DNA from: an uncultured Kordiimonas sp.
GTDB taxonomy: Bacteria; Pseudomonadota; Alphaproteobacteria; Sphingomonadales; Kordiimonadaceae
Assembly (NCBI GenBank): GCA_947503575.1
Contig: CANNDZ010000001.1
Coordinates: forward strand, 372,001 to 436,000
Direction: 5' to 3'
DNA length: 64,000 nucleotides
Shown here: piece by piece, positions 1 to 8,815 of the stretch
How the letters are laid out: each line of letters starts with the position of its first letter
Numbering within the stretch: position 1 is the stretch's first letter
Notes under the pieces: generated by a model
Told to the model about the DNA's origin: nothing
The model's input: the letters and a program-made list of their open reading frames with translations, nothing else
The model's database searches: none
Position numbers and translations under genes: made by a program

Positions 1-1
1 A

Positions 2-487
2 GCAGACGTAACGCGCGCTCAAGCGAGTGTTGCATCATTAGAAGCCCAACTTAAGCGGTCTGCTGCAGACATTGAGGTCGCCAAATTTGAAGCGGCACGG
101 CAGCGAGAGAGGCTGAATGACCATACAATTCGCGCCCCCTTCGATGGCGTTGTAACGGTTAAAAATGCCCAGCCCGGTGAAATTGTATCGCCGAGTTCTG
201 CGGGTGGTGGTTTCACCCGAACAGGCATTTGCACCATAGTGGACATGGACTCGCTTGAAATCGAGGTTGATGTCAATGAAGCGTTCATTGGCCGGGTCTC
301 GGATGGTCAGCGTGTTGCAGCCAACTTGGACGCCTATCCAGAATGGACAATTCCAGCATCTGTTATCGCCATTATTCCAACAGCGGACCGTGCCAAGGCA
401 ACGGTGCGCGTACGCATACGCATTGAGGAAAAAGACCCCAGAATTTTGCCCGATATGGGGGTAAAAGTAGCGTTTCTGAGGACCTGA
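2..487 (+). CDS. HlyD/MacA-family efflux adaptor, C-terminal part (5' end outside window)
   Basis: The frame is open from the left edge, so only the last 161 residues are present. The visible part starts in a coiled-coil hairpin (Ala/Gln/Glu-rich, ending RQRERLNDH), followed by the second half of the lipoyl-like domain (TIRAPFDGVV) and a beta-barrel region (VDVNEAFIGRV, DGQRVAANLDAYP). This order is typical of periplasmic adaptors that link an inner-membrane ABC transporter to an outer-membrane channel. The ATPase and two permeases follow on the same strand after 48 bases, which supports an ABC export operon of the MacAB/DevBCA type. The substrate cannot be inferred. The N-terminal membrane anchor or signal lies upstream of the window. 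Confidence 0.88.
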   Translation, partial: ADVTRAQASVASLEAQLKRSAADIEVAKFEAARQRERLNDHTIRAPFDGVVTVKNAQPGEIVSPSSAGGGFTRTGICTIVDMDSLEIEVDVNEAFIGRVSDGQRVAANLDAYPEWTIPASVIAIIPTADRAKATVRVRIRIEEKDPRILPDMGVKVAFLRT

Positions 488-535
488 TTTTGCTCGACTA
501 CACCTATATGCCATCATACCCTCGGGGAGACCAAG

Positions 536-1225
536 ATGACCGCTCTGTTTGACCTAAAGAAAGTTGCCAAAAGCTTTGTCAAAGGCAAAGAAAAGATCAG
601 CATTTTTGATGACTTGAACATGACCATCGAAGAAGGCGATTTTGTTGCAATTATGGGCCCCTCTGGATCAGGGAAAACCACCCTTTTAAACATGTTGGGT
701 GGCGTTGATCAGCCAACAAGCGGAGAGGTCTGGTTTGCTGGTGAACGTATCGACAGCCTGTCAGAAGGTAACCTTGCCAAATGGCGCGCCAACAATGTAG
801 GTTTCATCTTTCAGTTCTACAACCTCATGCCGATGTTGAATGCAGCTCGCAATGTTGAGTTGCCGTTGCTGTTGACCAAACTCAGCGGCAAGCAACGCAA
901 GAAGAATGTAGAAACCGCCCTGACCCTGGTTGAGCTTGCTGACCGGGCCAAACATATGCCCAGCGAGATGTCGGGTGGTCAGCAACAACGCGTCGCCATT
1001 GCCCGCGCAATCGTATCCGACCCCAAACTGTTGCTGTGTGATGAGCCCACCGGCGACCTTGATCGCGCCACTGCGGATGAAATCCTGAAAACGCTGCAGC
1101 TTCTCAATGAAAAGTTCAACAAAACTATAGTTATGGTTACCCATGATCCGGCTGCAGCAAAATATGCGAAGCGCACCCTGCATCTGGATAAAGGCGAGTT
1201 TGTCGAGGAAGGTATGGCGGCATGA
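536..1225 (+). CDS. ABC transporter ATP-binding protein (MacB/LolD type)
   Basis: A 229-residue cytoplasmic ATPase that would energise the FtsX-type permeases behind it. Walker A is GPSGSGKT (residues 41-48), the signature is MSGGQQQR (about 145-152), and Walker B runs into the D-loop as CDEPTGDLD (about 168-176). These and the length fit the LolD/MacB/DevA class. A GGGGAG Shine-Dalgarno sits just before the ATG. The stop overlaps the next gene's start (ATGA), so translation is probably coupled. The export substrate is unknown. Confidence 0.93.
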   Translation: MTALFDLKKVAKSFVKGKEKISIFDDLNMTIEEGDFVAIMGPSGSGKTTLLNMLGGVDQPTSGEVWFAGERIDSLSEGNLAKWRANNVGFIFQFYNLMPMLNAARNVELPLLLTKLSGKQRKKNVETALTLVELADRAKHMPSEMSGGQQQRVAIARAIVSDPKLLLCDEPTGDLDRATADEILKTLQLLNEKFNKTIVMVTHDPAAAKYAKRTLHLDKGEFVEEGMAA

Positions 1226-2379
1226 AAGACCTTTATCTCATCTACAAGAACCTCACGCGCAAGCCGCTACGGCTCTTTCTGACCAGCTTTGCCATATTCA
1301 TTGCGTTTCTTTTGTTTGGCGCTGTTACAACACTGAAAAGTGCTTTGGATTCCGGGGTGGAGCTGTCTGCAGATGACAGGTTGGTGGTGCTCAACAGCAT
1401 CAACTTTACCAACCCACTGCCGGTTGCCTACGTTAACCGGGTCAAGGCCGTTGAAGGTGTTTCCAAAGTTACCCATGCCAACTGGTTTGGTGGCTATTTT
1501 CAGGAACCAACCAACCAGGTTGTAACGTTTGCGGTGGACCCAGAAACATACCTTGACGTCTACAGCGAATTAGTTATCGACCCGGCACAACAAGACGCAT
1601 GGTTCCGCAATCGTCAGGGCATCCTGATTGGTGAAAGGCTGGCGAAAATAAATGGCTGGAAAGTCGGGGACCGTATTCCGTTGTCGTCCAATATTTTCTC
1701 GCAGGATAATGGCAGCAGCACCTGGGACTTTGTCGTGGAAGGCGTTTTCACCGGCAATGATGAGCAGGTCGACACAGGCTACGCCATATTCCACTATAAA
1801 TACTTCATGGAAACTCAGACAATGGGCGGTGATTGGATTGGTTGGATTATTCTGACAACAACAGACCCGGCCCTTAACGAATCTGTTGCGCGCGCCATTG
1901 ATGACCAGTTTGCCAACTCGTCAACGGAAACCGATACCAGCACTGAAAAGGCTTTTAATAAGGCCTTTATCGAACAAATTGGTAATGTTGGCCTGATTAT
2001 CTTTGGTGTGGTGTTTATGGCTTTTTTCACCATTCTGGTTGTGGTTGGTAATGCCATGGTTTTGGCAGTACGGGAACGCACGGGCGAAATCGCCGTTCTG
2101 AAAAGCCTTGGTTTCACGTCGCCGCGCATTTTCCGGATGGTTCTTGCTGAATCTATGCTGCTGTCACTTCTGGGCGGTATGGCTGGGTTGGGAGGTGCCT
2201 ATGTTGTTGTCGCTGGCGCAAAGGACGCGATGGCACAGTTTCTGCCAAACCTTGTGTTGGGCACAGATACAGCGTTACAGGCGTTTGGCTTTATGGTGTT
2301 GCTCGGTCTGGTTACAGGCCTATTACCTGCGTACAACGCACTCAAGCTTAATATCATTACCGCATTTAGCCGGAGGTAG
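1222..2379 (+). CDS. ABC transporter permease, FtsX/MacB-PCD family (first of pair)
   Basis: A 385-residue inner-membrane permease. One N-terminal membrane helix (about 18-38) is followed by a periplasmic MacB-PCD-like domain and then three C-terminal helices of an FtsX domain (about 253-378). The cytoplasmic motif RERTGEIAVLKSLGFTSPRI is the conserved loop of FtsX permeases next to the ATPase. It shares four bases with the ATPase gene and is followed within three bases by a second permease, so the transporter is probably a heterodimer. DevC-like proteins have this size. Substrate unknown. Confidence 0.9.
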   Translation: MKDLYLIYKNLTRKPLRLFLTSFAIFIAFLLFGAVTTLKSALDSGVELSADDRLVVLNSINFTNPLPVAYVNRVKAVEGVSKVTHANWFGGYFQEPTNQVVTFAVDPETYLDVYSELVIDPAQQDAWFRNRQGILIGERLAKINGWKVGDRIPLSSNIFSQDNGSSTWDFVVEGVFTGNDEQVDTGYAIFHYKYFMETQTMGGDWIGWIILTTTDPALNESVARAIDDQFANSSTETDTSTEKAFNKAFIEQIGNVGLIIFGVVFMAFFTILVVVGNAMVLAVRERTGEIAVLKSLGFTSPRIFRMVLAESMLLSLLGGMAGLGGAYVVVAGAKDAMAQFLPNLVLGTDTALQAFGFMVLLGLVTGLLPAYNALKLNIITAFSRR

Positions 2380-2382
2380 CCC

Positions 2383-3570
2383 ATGGGTTCCGTGTTTTCA
2401 CAAACTATGGCGGTAATCGCCATGAACATTCGCAGCCTTCCGCAGCGGATATGGATGTCCCTGGCGATGATTTTGGCAAGCGCAGTTGTTGTCGCTATCT
2501 TGCTGGCGTTTTTGGCGATGGCCAAGGGGTTTGAAGCCACATTGTCAAGCGCTGGGTCCGATGATGTCGTGATATTTATGCGGGAAGGGTCTGCTGCTGA
2601 GCTCAACAGTGTGATCAGCCGTGACCAGGTCAACTTGATTGAAGTAGCTCCGGGTGTGATGAGCGATGCAAACGGGCCTGTAACGTCTGCTGAACTGTAT
2701 GTGGTCGTTGACGGCATTAAAAAATCATCAAATACCGAGGCGAACATACCTCTCCGTGGTATTCAGGAACGCGGCATTACCATGCGCGACAATGTCACCA
2801 TCACCGCAGGGCGGATGTTTACTCCGGGCACCAACGAGTTAATTGTTGGCGCGGGCATTCTGCAGCAATTCGATGGGTTTGAGCTAAATGCTAATGTGCG
2901 GTTTGGTAAAAATGTCTGGCGCGTGGTTGGCGTATTTTCAAGCGGCGGCAATGTCTTTGAAAGTGAACTGTGGGCCGATGCTAAGGTTTTGCAAAGCCTC
3001 TATAATCGTGGCAGCAGCTACCAGACCATGCGGGCGCAACTGACCTCACCCGGTGCACTGGAGACGGTACGCGCTTATGTGGAAAACGACCCCAGGCTGA
3101 ACCTGGATGTACAAACAGAGGCAAACTATTTTGCCGCGCAAGGAAAACAATTGGGGTATATGGCGATTTTCGGTCGCACAATCAGTATCGTAATGGCTCT
3201 GGGCGCTATCGCAGGGGCGCTTAACACCATGTATACTTCGGTTGCAGAGCGCTCCGCCGAGATCGCCACGCTAAGGGCCATAGGCTTCTCCAGTTTGTCT
3301 GCCTTCGCAGGCACCATGGTCGAAGCGCTGGTTCTGGCGGCAATGGGCGGTGTTGTAGGATCAGTTTGCGCTTTCATGTTGTTTGATGGCCTGAACGCAT
3401 CCACCCTTGGTGGCAGCTTTACCCAAGTTGTCTTCAGTTTTGAATTGTCACCGGACTTATTTCGTCAAGGCGCGGGGTTTGCTCTTGCCATCGGCTTGAT
3501 TAGTGGCTTTTTTCCGGCTTGGCGCGCGGCGCGGATGCCGGTCGTGGCTGCGTTTAGCAAGGTGGCATAA
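2383..3570 (+). CDS. ABC transporter permease, FtsX/MacB-PCD family (second of pair)
   Basis: A 395-residue permease with the same four-helix FtsX layout as its neighbour: N-terminal helix at about 22-45, a large periplasmic domain, and three helices after residue 265. The FtsX loop reads AERSAEIATLRAIGFSSLSA. Its GGAGG Shine-Dalgarno overlaps the end of the preceding gene, which fixes the ATG at 2383. It is the last gene of this adaptor-ATPase-permease-permease operon. The two permeases are clearly related but divergent, consistent with a heterodimeric transmembrane unit. Confidence 0.9.
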   Translation: MGSVFSQTMAVIAMNIRSLPQRIWMSLAMILASAVVVAILLAFLAMAKGFEATLSSAGSDDVVIFMREGSAAELNSVISRDQVNLIEVAPGVMSDANGPVTSAELYVVVDGIKKSSNTEANIPLRGIQERGITMRDNVTITAGRMFTPGTNELIVGAGILQQFDGFELNANVRFGKNVWRVVGVFSSGGNVFESELWADAKVLQSLYNRGSSYQTMRAQLTSPGALETVRAYVENDPRLNLDVQTEANYFAAQGKQLGYMAIFGRTISIVMALGAIAGALNTMYTSVAERSAEIATLRAIGFSSLSAFAGTMVEALVLAAMGGVVGSVCAFMLFDGLNASTLGGSFTQVVFSFELSPDLFRQGAGFALAIGLISGFFPAWRAARMPVVAAFSKVA

Positions 3571-3694
3571 ACGCATAAACTTACTGAAAATACCCTATAC
3601 ATGCAGCGCATGTTTGCATCGCATAGAGTGGGGTATCTCAATTGCGTTTTGTGCAAAAGAGCTCAGGCAGAGGTTCTGATGCCGCGCAATTTGG

Positions 3695-4228
3695 CTAAAG
3701 GATACGTTGCTTCTTCAAGGGTTCCGGGTCTGTAGGAGGGTTGTTTTGCCGTCTTTCGACACCCGACCATTCTTCAAGTGTCTGCCGCCGCCTGCAGGGT
3801 CCTGTGTAGGCAGGATGGCGAATGAAGGGAGCAGGATTTTCAAGGGCCCTGGTTATTTTTTTATCCAGTGTTTCAAAGGTAAGTGGTAAGGCAATAATCT
3901 CGTTTGCGCCCGCATCACGTGTTACAATCACCTTATCGCGGTTTGGTTTGTTGATGGTGACGCAAACAGCCGCTTCCTGCAGTTTGCCATCACACAGCCT
4001 GATAAACCGCACGAAGTCCGGTCCGCCAAATTCCAGCAAGTCATAGTCAACAATCACCAGTCTTGTTTTCACAGGGCTCAGACTTTTGACAGCATGAGTG
4101 CTATGGTTGGCGATCACTGTTTCGCCAAAGCCTTTCTCTCGCAGATATTGTCGCAGATAGCTTGCGAGCTGCACGTTCTGGTTTGCAATGACGGCTTGTG
4201 TATATGAGTAAGGCGATGCAGATGGCAT
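3695..4228 (-). CDS. Stand-alone CheY-like receiver protein, atypical
   Basis: A 177-residue protein. Residues 9-125 look like a receiver domain: VIANQNVQLASYLRQYLRE is the first strand and helix, LVIVDYDLLEFGG holds the probable phospho-acceptor Asp, and the Lys/Pro end is weak (EIIALPLT in place of a canonical K-P). The acidic pair normally found after the first strand is replaced by Asn-Gln, so Mg2+ binding may be altered. The tail (GPCRRR ... GVERR) is a motif I know from many alphaproteobacterial single-domain response regulators. No output domain and no adjacent kinase are seen. The Shine-Dalgarno GGGAGG before the ATG is strong. Confidence 0.75.
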   Translation of the reverse strand: MPSASPYSYTQAVIANQNVQLASYLRQYLREKGFGETVIANHSTHAVKSLSPVKTRLVIVDYDLLEFGGPDFVRFIRLCDGKLQEAAVCVTINKPNRDKVIVTRDAGANEIIALPLTFETLDKKITRALENPAPFIRHPAYTGPCRRRQTLEEWSGVERRQNNPPTDPEPLKKQRIL

Positions 4229-4368
4229 GTCCTACCTCCCCAAAAGGTAAGTTTCAGTTCAACGTAATTTATTGCCTGAAATGCCGTGCGGATATTTTTG
4301 CCTTCCGCAACTGCGCACACCATCATAACAGTTTGTCTTAAATTTTCAAATATTGGTTCTAGGGATAA

Positions 4369-5256
4369 TCAGTCTGATGTTTCATTGGAAAAATTTGCCT
4401 CAAATAGCGCGACCAGCCTGTCAGCAGCCTGGCGCAGTGCCGGCCGGCGATTGACATCATCTGGCAGCACCATCCAAATGCGCCCTGTTTCCGGAACGAA
4501 GGGCTTACTAACCCGCACAAACCCTGGCTCATTGTCTCCGGTAAAACAGGGGACGACTGCAAGCATGGTGGCGCTTTTTATTGCGTCCAGCAGGTTTATC
4601 GACGCTGAGCACCGCAAAGCCGGGTTTTTGACACCCTGGGACAGCAGCCAGGCGGACGTTGCGAAGTGGTCTAGCTCTTGGGCCATCATTGCCCAAGAAA
4701 ACGCCGTAAACCGTCTCTCGTCAAACGCTTCTGGGCGGTTTTTCACTAACCTTTCAGAGCCATAAACCGCATAATGATAATGCGGCAAGCGCCGCACCCG
4801 CATGCTTCCCCTGTCCGGTCGCTGTGTACGGATGGCAATGTCTGCTTCCTGGCGAGGCATGTCTGCGAATAACACACTGGATGCAATATCAATATGGCAA
4901 TCGGGTTGTGTTCCCGCTATTGCGGCGGCATTGCGTGCAAGGAAGCTCGCGATCCAGGGGCCACATGCGATACGAATGGTTGGTGTCTCCGGGTCGTCAT
5001 TTTTACAACGACTGATTTTCAAAACCGCCTTTTCCATGTCTTCAAGGCCCGGCAATAGCTTTTGCGCGGCGGCAGTAGGAGCAATACCCTCTGGTGTTGC
5101 AAGCACCAGCGTTTGACCGAGCTCATTTTCAAGAGTCTTGATTTGGCGGCTTACCGTCGGTTGGCTGATGTGTAATTGACGGGCGGCTTCTGAAAAACTT
5201 TCGTTATCCAGAACAGACTTCAGTATGCGCAGGCGGTGCCAGTTGGGGGTCTTCAT
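4369..5256 (-). CDS. LysR-family transcriptional regulator
   Basis: A 295-residue regulator with an N-terminal winged helix-turn-helix (LRILKSVLDNESFSEAARQLHISQPTVSRQIKTLE, residues 8-43) and a periplasmic-binding-like effector domain. Length and motif are standard for LTTRs. It is divergent from the gene at 5374 with 117 bases between them, the usual arrangement when an LTTR controls its neighbour. By inference it regulates the exported GlcG-like protein and hydrolase. The effector is unknown. Confidence 0.92.
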   Translation of the reverse strand: MKTPNWHRLRILKSVLDNESFSEAARQLHISQPTVSRQIKTLENELGQTLVLATPEGIAPTAAAQKLLPGLEDMEKAVLKISRCKNDDPETPTIRIACGPWIASFLARNAAAIAGTQPDCHIDIASSVLFADMPRQEADIAIRTQRPDRGSMRVRRLPHYHYAVYGSERLVKNRPEAFDERRFTAFSWAMMAQELDHFATSAWLLSQGVKNPALRCSASINLLDAIKSATMLAVVPCFTGDNEPGFVRVSKPFVPETGRIWMVLPDDVNRRPALRQAADRLVALFEANFSNETSD

Positions 5257-5373
5257 AAATGTTTAGATACTGTCAAAAATAAAGATTGTCATTCATTATT
5301 AGCAGGGCTCAAGATTGTTGAGGCACAGTCTTTCCTGCACTTTGGGAAACTCGTCATTCATAGGGGAAACAAA

Positions 5374-5865
5374 ATGACTTTTTCTTTCATCAAAAATATC
5401 GCGATATTTGGTATACTTAGTTTGGCTTCCGCTGTCGCTGTTAGCGCGCAAGATATGCGGCCAGCCCTAAACTTGGAGTCAGCGAAGAAAATCATTGCTG
5501 CATGTGAGGTAATGGCTGGTGAAAAGGGCTGGCGCCTGAACATAGCGGTCTATGATCAAGGCAAAAACCTGTTGGCCTTTTCGCGTATGGATGGCGCGCA
5601 GTTGGGATCCATTGATATTGCCATGTGGAAAGCCAATGCAGCATCTGCGTTCCCGCGTTCCACAAAGGGAACAGCAGACCGGGCCCAGGAATTTCCTGCC
5701 ATCGGCCATGCCCCTAATATTGCCATTTTTGAAGGCGGTGAAGCCATTTTTACAAGTGATGGTGTTCATATTGGCGGCGTTGGTGCATCCGGTGCGCGCG
5801 GTAGTGAAGATGCGGAATGTGCCCGTGCAGGTATTGAGGCGGCAGGTCTGCGTTTTAGCCGTTAG
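5374..5865 (+). CDS. Exported GlcG/HbpS-family protein
   Basis: A 163-residue secreted protein. I start it at the ATG at 5374, which has an AGGGGA Shine-Dalgarno and begins a clean signal peptide (MTFSFIKNIAIFGILSLAS, cleavage probably after VSA). The longer frame from 5236 would bury this signal. The mature part matches the GlcG/HbpS fold: LNLESAKKIIAACEVMA at the start, then KANAASAFPRST, and a glycine-rich end HIGGVGASGARGSEDAECARAG. Family members include haem-binding HbpS and proteins of uncertain function. It probably forms an operon with the hydrolase 26 bases downstream. Confidence 0.85.
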   Translation: MTFSFIKNIAIFGILSLASAVAVSAQDMRPALNLESAKKIIAACEVMAGEKGWRLNIAVYDQGKNLLAFSRMDGAQLGSIDIAMWKANAASAFPRSTKGTADRAQEFPAIGHAPNIAIFEGGEAIFTSDGVHIGGVGASGARGSEDAECARAGIEAAGLRFSR

Positions 5866-5891
5866 CAGGCAATAGAGTGAGGAAATGGGTT

Positions 5892-6842
5892 ATGAAAGCG
5901 GTTGGTTTCCTGAAAAATCTTATGGTCTGGAGCACAGTTTTCTGGATTTCTGCAAGCGCGCTGGCCCAAGAAAGCCTATGGCGAGCGTTCGAAACGCAAA
6001 GTGCTGATGGCACCCGCATTGCCTATTATGTCGCAGGTAATCTGACGCCTGGTCAGGTGACTGAGACACCTTTATTTGTGGTATCAGGCGGGCCAGGCAG
6101 CGATCATCGATACATGCGCGTTGGCGGCAGTTTTGATCGCATTGCACAAAAAAGGCCCGTTGTTATGTTCGATCAGCGCGGCACATCAAAGTCCGGTCCC
6201 GTCACAGGAGAACCCCGGCTTGCCCAATGGGTCGAGGACCTGGAGGCTGTGCGCGCAGCATTAGACGCAGACAAGATTGATGTTCTTGGGCATTCGTTTG
6301 GCGGGATTTTTGCGATGGCCTATGCAGAACGATTTGGCAACTATTTGCACTCTGTTACTTTTGCCAATTCGACGGCGTCATCAATCGCTGAAACAAAAAG
6401 TGTTCTCGCGGAGGTCTTCCCTGATCGTATCCAAGAATGGCAGCGCACTCGTGCTTCGTTGCCACCACGGTTCAAGGCCAGCGCAATTGAAATTCTCTCA
6501 GCAATGGAGTTTGTTGATACCCGGCGCGCCGAAGAATACATCAACGCAGTCGCAGACTTCACTTATAATATAGAGGTGAATAATGCCCTGCGGCGCGATA
6601 TGGCCGATATGGATTTCACGCGGGTAGTATCTTCGCTGTCGGTTCCTGTTTTGATTCTGCACGGACGCTATGACCCGGTGATTGCGCCATCGACCGCCTG
6701 GGGCTTGCATAAGCAAATACCGGGTTCCGAGCTGGTAATTCTGCCGGCGACCGGGCATTTGCCATTTGCGGAAGTACCGGATGTGTTTGTGCGCACAGTT
6801 GAAACGTTTCTTGGTCGAGCATCGGCCACCTCAGAAAACTGA
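5892..6842 (+). CDS. Exported alpha/beta hydrolase (proline-iminopeptidase-like)
   Basis: A 316-residue serine hydrolase. A GTG at 5877 is possible, but the ATG at 5892 has GAGGAAA seven bases upstream and opens a signal peptide (MKAVGFLKNLMVWSTVFWIS, cleavage near ALA-QE). The oxyanion region is VVSGGPGSDH and the DQRG motif of prolyl aminopeptidases is present. The triad is visible: Ser in GHSFGG, Asp in HGRYDPV, His in ATGHLPF. The substrate (peptide or ester) cannot be told. The 3' end overlaps the convergent kynureninase-like gene by 12 bases. Confidence 0.87.
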   Translation: MKAVGFLKNLMVWSTVFWISASALAQESLWRAFETQSADGTRIAYYVAGNLTPGQVTETPLFVVSGGPGSDHRYMRVGGSFDRIAQKRPVVMFDQRGTSKSGPVTGEPRLAQWVEDLEAVRAALDADKIDVLGHSFGGIFAMAYAERFGNYLHSVTFANSTASSIAETKSVLAEVFPDRIQEWQRTRASLPPRFKASAIEILSAMEFVDTRRAEEYINAVADFTYNIEVNNALRRDMADMDFTRVVSSLSVPVLILHGRYDPVIAPSTAWGLHKQIPGSELVILPATGHLPFAEVPDVFVRTVETFLGRASATSEN

Positions 6843-7952
6843 TTTTAGCGCTCCGTTAACGGCATTTGCGTCCGCTGTGGAATTATAGACGTGAAACGAC
6901 AAGCGCACCGTAGTACCGCGTTGGTCGAAGTGGCTGTTTTCTTCTTTCAGTCTTTTGATAACGGTTTCTATTTTTTGCGGATCAAGCTCGAGACACAGGG
7001 TCCCGCCAACCGCTTCCGGTGGCCGGCGCATCAGTTGATTGGCAGGAAGCCCTTTCAGGGCTATTTTTTTAAGATCCAGGTTGTGCGTCCGAAGCGTGTC
7101 ATAACCAATTTCACGAAGGGTTTTCAGGGAGCCATGCGCAAGGGCATAAGGTGCGATTGACGGCGTCCCACCCCAGAATTTGCGCGCTGTTTTGATGGCC
7201 CTAAAGGACCGAATATCAAATTCAAACGGATGCTCATGAGAAAACCACCCCACATGCTCTGGCGCCAGGTCTGACGCATGGCCTGGATCGATCCAGAGGT
7301 ATCCAGCCCCGGGGCCACCGCAAAGCCATTTTACGCAGGACCCCACCACCGCGTCGACGCCCCAATCCGCGGGGCTTACCACCATAACCCCGGCGGACTG
7401 CGCCACATCCACCACCGAGTAAACACCCGCAGCCCTGCACTGTGCCGCGATATCTGCGACAGGCGAGACAATGCCCGTATTTGAATGGACATGGGTTATA
7501 ACTGCCGCCAGCACATCGGACGTCAGGTGCCGTTGCCATACTGCCGGATCATCGGCAGGCTCCGCTTCGTCAATCAGGACCAGATCAAAGCCGCGCGGCT
7601 TTAGCGCTGCAACCACAAAACCCATGGTCGGGAAGGCGTCTGCGTGCATCAATATTTTGTTTCTTTTGTCATTTTTCTTGCGCGGCAATGAGGCCAGATA
7701 ATGCGAAAACCCGGAAGATACGCTGGGTTGAGGGCAAATGTCGGTCGGTGCGACGCTAAAAAGAGACGCTAGCTCCCCGCAAAAGGCTTCAAGGGTATCA
7801 AGCCAGTTTGGCCAGGCGTCGCCGGCCTTTGTCGCCCAAGGTTCGATAAAGGCATTTTGCATGCATTGCTGCGCAGCACTTGTTAGGCACCCGACCGAGT
7901 GGCTAAGGTAATATCGGCCTTCCGGCACACAGAAATGTTTGTGGTAAGGCAC
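6831..7952 (-). CDS. kynU: Kynureninase-like PLP enzyme (aminotransferase class V fold)
   Basis: A 373-residue PLP enzyme that would cleave kynurenine to anthranilate and alanine. The PLP lysine is in SCVKWLCGGPGAGY, matching the kynureninase pattern YKYLNGGPG. The conserved aspartate is in VDVAQSAGV, and FWGGTPSIAPY corresponds to the GTP(P) loop. It is somewhat shorter than well-studied kynureninases (about 410-420). The start is a GTG that overlaps the stop of the upstream dioxygenase gene by one base (TAGTG), so the two are translationally coupled. No formamidase gene lies nearby. Another class-V activity is possible, but the partner gene favours kynureninase. Confidence 0.8.
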   Translation of the reverse strand: MPYHKHFCVPEGRYYLSHSVGCLTSAAQQCMQNAFIEPWATKAGDAWPNWLDTLEAFCGELASLFSVAPTDICPQPSVSSGFSHYLASLPRKKNDKRNKILMHADAFPTMGFVVAALKPRGFDLVLIDEAEPADDPAVWQRHLTSDVLAAVITHVHSNTGIVSPVADIAAQCRAAGVYSVVDVAQSAGVMVVSPADWGVDAVVGSCVKWLCGGPGAGYLWIDPGHASDLAPEHVGWFSHEHPFEFDIRSFRAIKTARKFWGGTPSIAPYALAHGSLKTLREIGYDTLRTHNLDLKKIALKGLPANQLMRRPPEAVGGTLCLELDPQKIETVIKRLKEENSHFDQRGTTVRLSFHVYNSTADANAVNGALKSVF

Positions 7953-8692
7953 TATTTCACAACGTGAATTGGTTTGCGCACGACGCCGTACTCGCCGCCC
8001 CAGCTATCTGTCATAGCACCGCGAATGTCCCAAAGTTCGGGGAAAAACCGGTGTTTTGCACCCGACTGCAACAGGTCAACCGGGCGTCCTTTCAGTGACT
8101 TGGAGCCAAGACCGATAGACCGGTGAATCAGGAACAAATGATGCCAGCGGAACTTTTGAAACAGCTCATCAAATTCGATGAGCGCTTCAGCGATAACATA
8201 GGCATCATCATGGGCGTATCCTTCGTTGTACACATCTGCAACTGTGCGACCTGTGGGTGCCAGATACTGCGCCACAAAAGCTTTCCATAAATCAGGCGGC
8301 ATTTTCAGCAAGGTTCGGAAGCCCGGTGATTCCTGACCGCTGCCGTTGCCAAGCTGAAGCCGGATTTCCTGATATTCTTTAGGGGACATTGTCTCTAAAA
8401 CATCCAGTTGCTGGACCATCATGCGCTGCAGCCTGTGCACACGCCCCATAAGGGTCACCACGCGGTTGGTTTCGCCGGTTTTCAGGTATTCAATTACTTC
8501 CACCAGCGTGAAGCTCATCAGCTTCATCCAAAGCTCTTCGACCTGATGCACGATCTGGAATTGCAGTTCATCGGCGTTACACAGATCATCCAGGGGTTTT
8601 TGGCATGTCAGAAGCCGGTCACAATTGAGGTACACACCGTAATCCAGCATCTCCGGGTTTTCTATCCGGGCGTAATAGTCTTCGCGCTTCAT
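7952..8692 (-). CDS. kynA: Tryptophan 2,3-dioxygenase-family haem enzyme, short form
   Basis: A 246-residue protein of the TDO superfamily. N-terminal family motifs are clear (DYGVYLNCDRLLTCQKPL, DELQFQIVHQVEELWMKL). The haem-ligand helix is RWHHLFLIHRSIG. Classical TDO then has a Gly-Thr-Gly-Gly-Ser-Ser loop for the amino acid; here the segment reads GLGSKSLKGRPVDLL, so substrate contacts differ. The gene pairs with a kynureninase-like enzyme and a divergent AsnC-type regulator, which argues for tryptophan-to-kynurenine degradation. TDO-family members that oxygenate indoles differently (such as MarE) are an alternative. Confidence 0.8.
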   Translation of the reverse strand: MKREDYYARIENPEMLDYGVYLNCDRLLTCQKPLDDLCNADELQFQIVHQVEELWMKLMSFTLVEVIEYLKTGETNRVVTLMGRVHRLQRMMVQQLDVLETMSPKEYQEIRLQLGNGSGQESPGFRTLLKMPPDLWKAFVAQYLAPTGRTVADVYNEGYAHDDAYVIAEALIEFDELFQKFRWHHLFLIHRSIGLGSKSLKGRPVDLLQSGAKHRFFPELWDIRGAMTDSWGGEYGVVRKPIHVVK

Positions 8693-8738
8693 AGGGACTC
8701 TCCGTTACACAATGGCGCACTATAGCCTACGCCATGGG

Positions 8739-8795
8739 AAACATTGTCCTTTATAGTCGGCAATAATACAGTTATTTAAAACATTGTTCTTAATA
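8739..8795. promoter_or_regulatory. Candidate KynR binding repeats in the kyn divergent gap
   Basis: Two 17-base direct repeats, AAACATTGTYCTTWATA, lie at 8739-8755 and 8779-8795, exactly 40 bases (about four helical turns) apart, with 15 of 17 positions identical. They are the only repeat I see between the dioxygenase gene and the AsnC/Lrp regulator. Lrp-family proteins bind phased sites as multimers, so these are likely operators for the adjacent regulator. Binding is inferred. Confidence 0.5.
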
Positions 8796-8815
8796 TAAGA
8801 AGTTTGGAGAAACGA

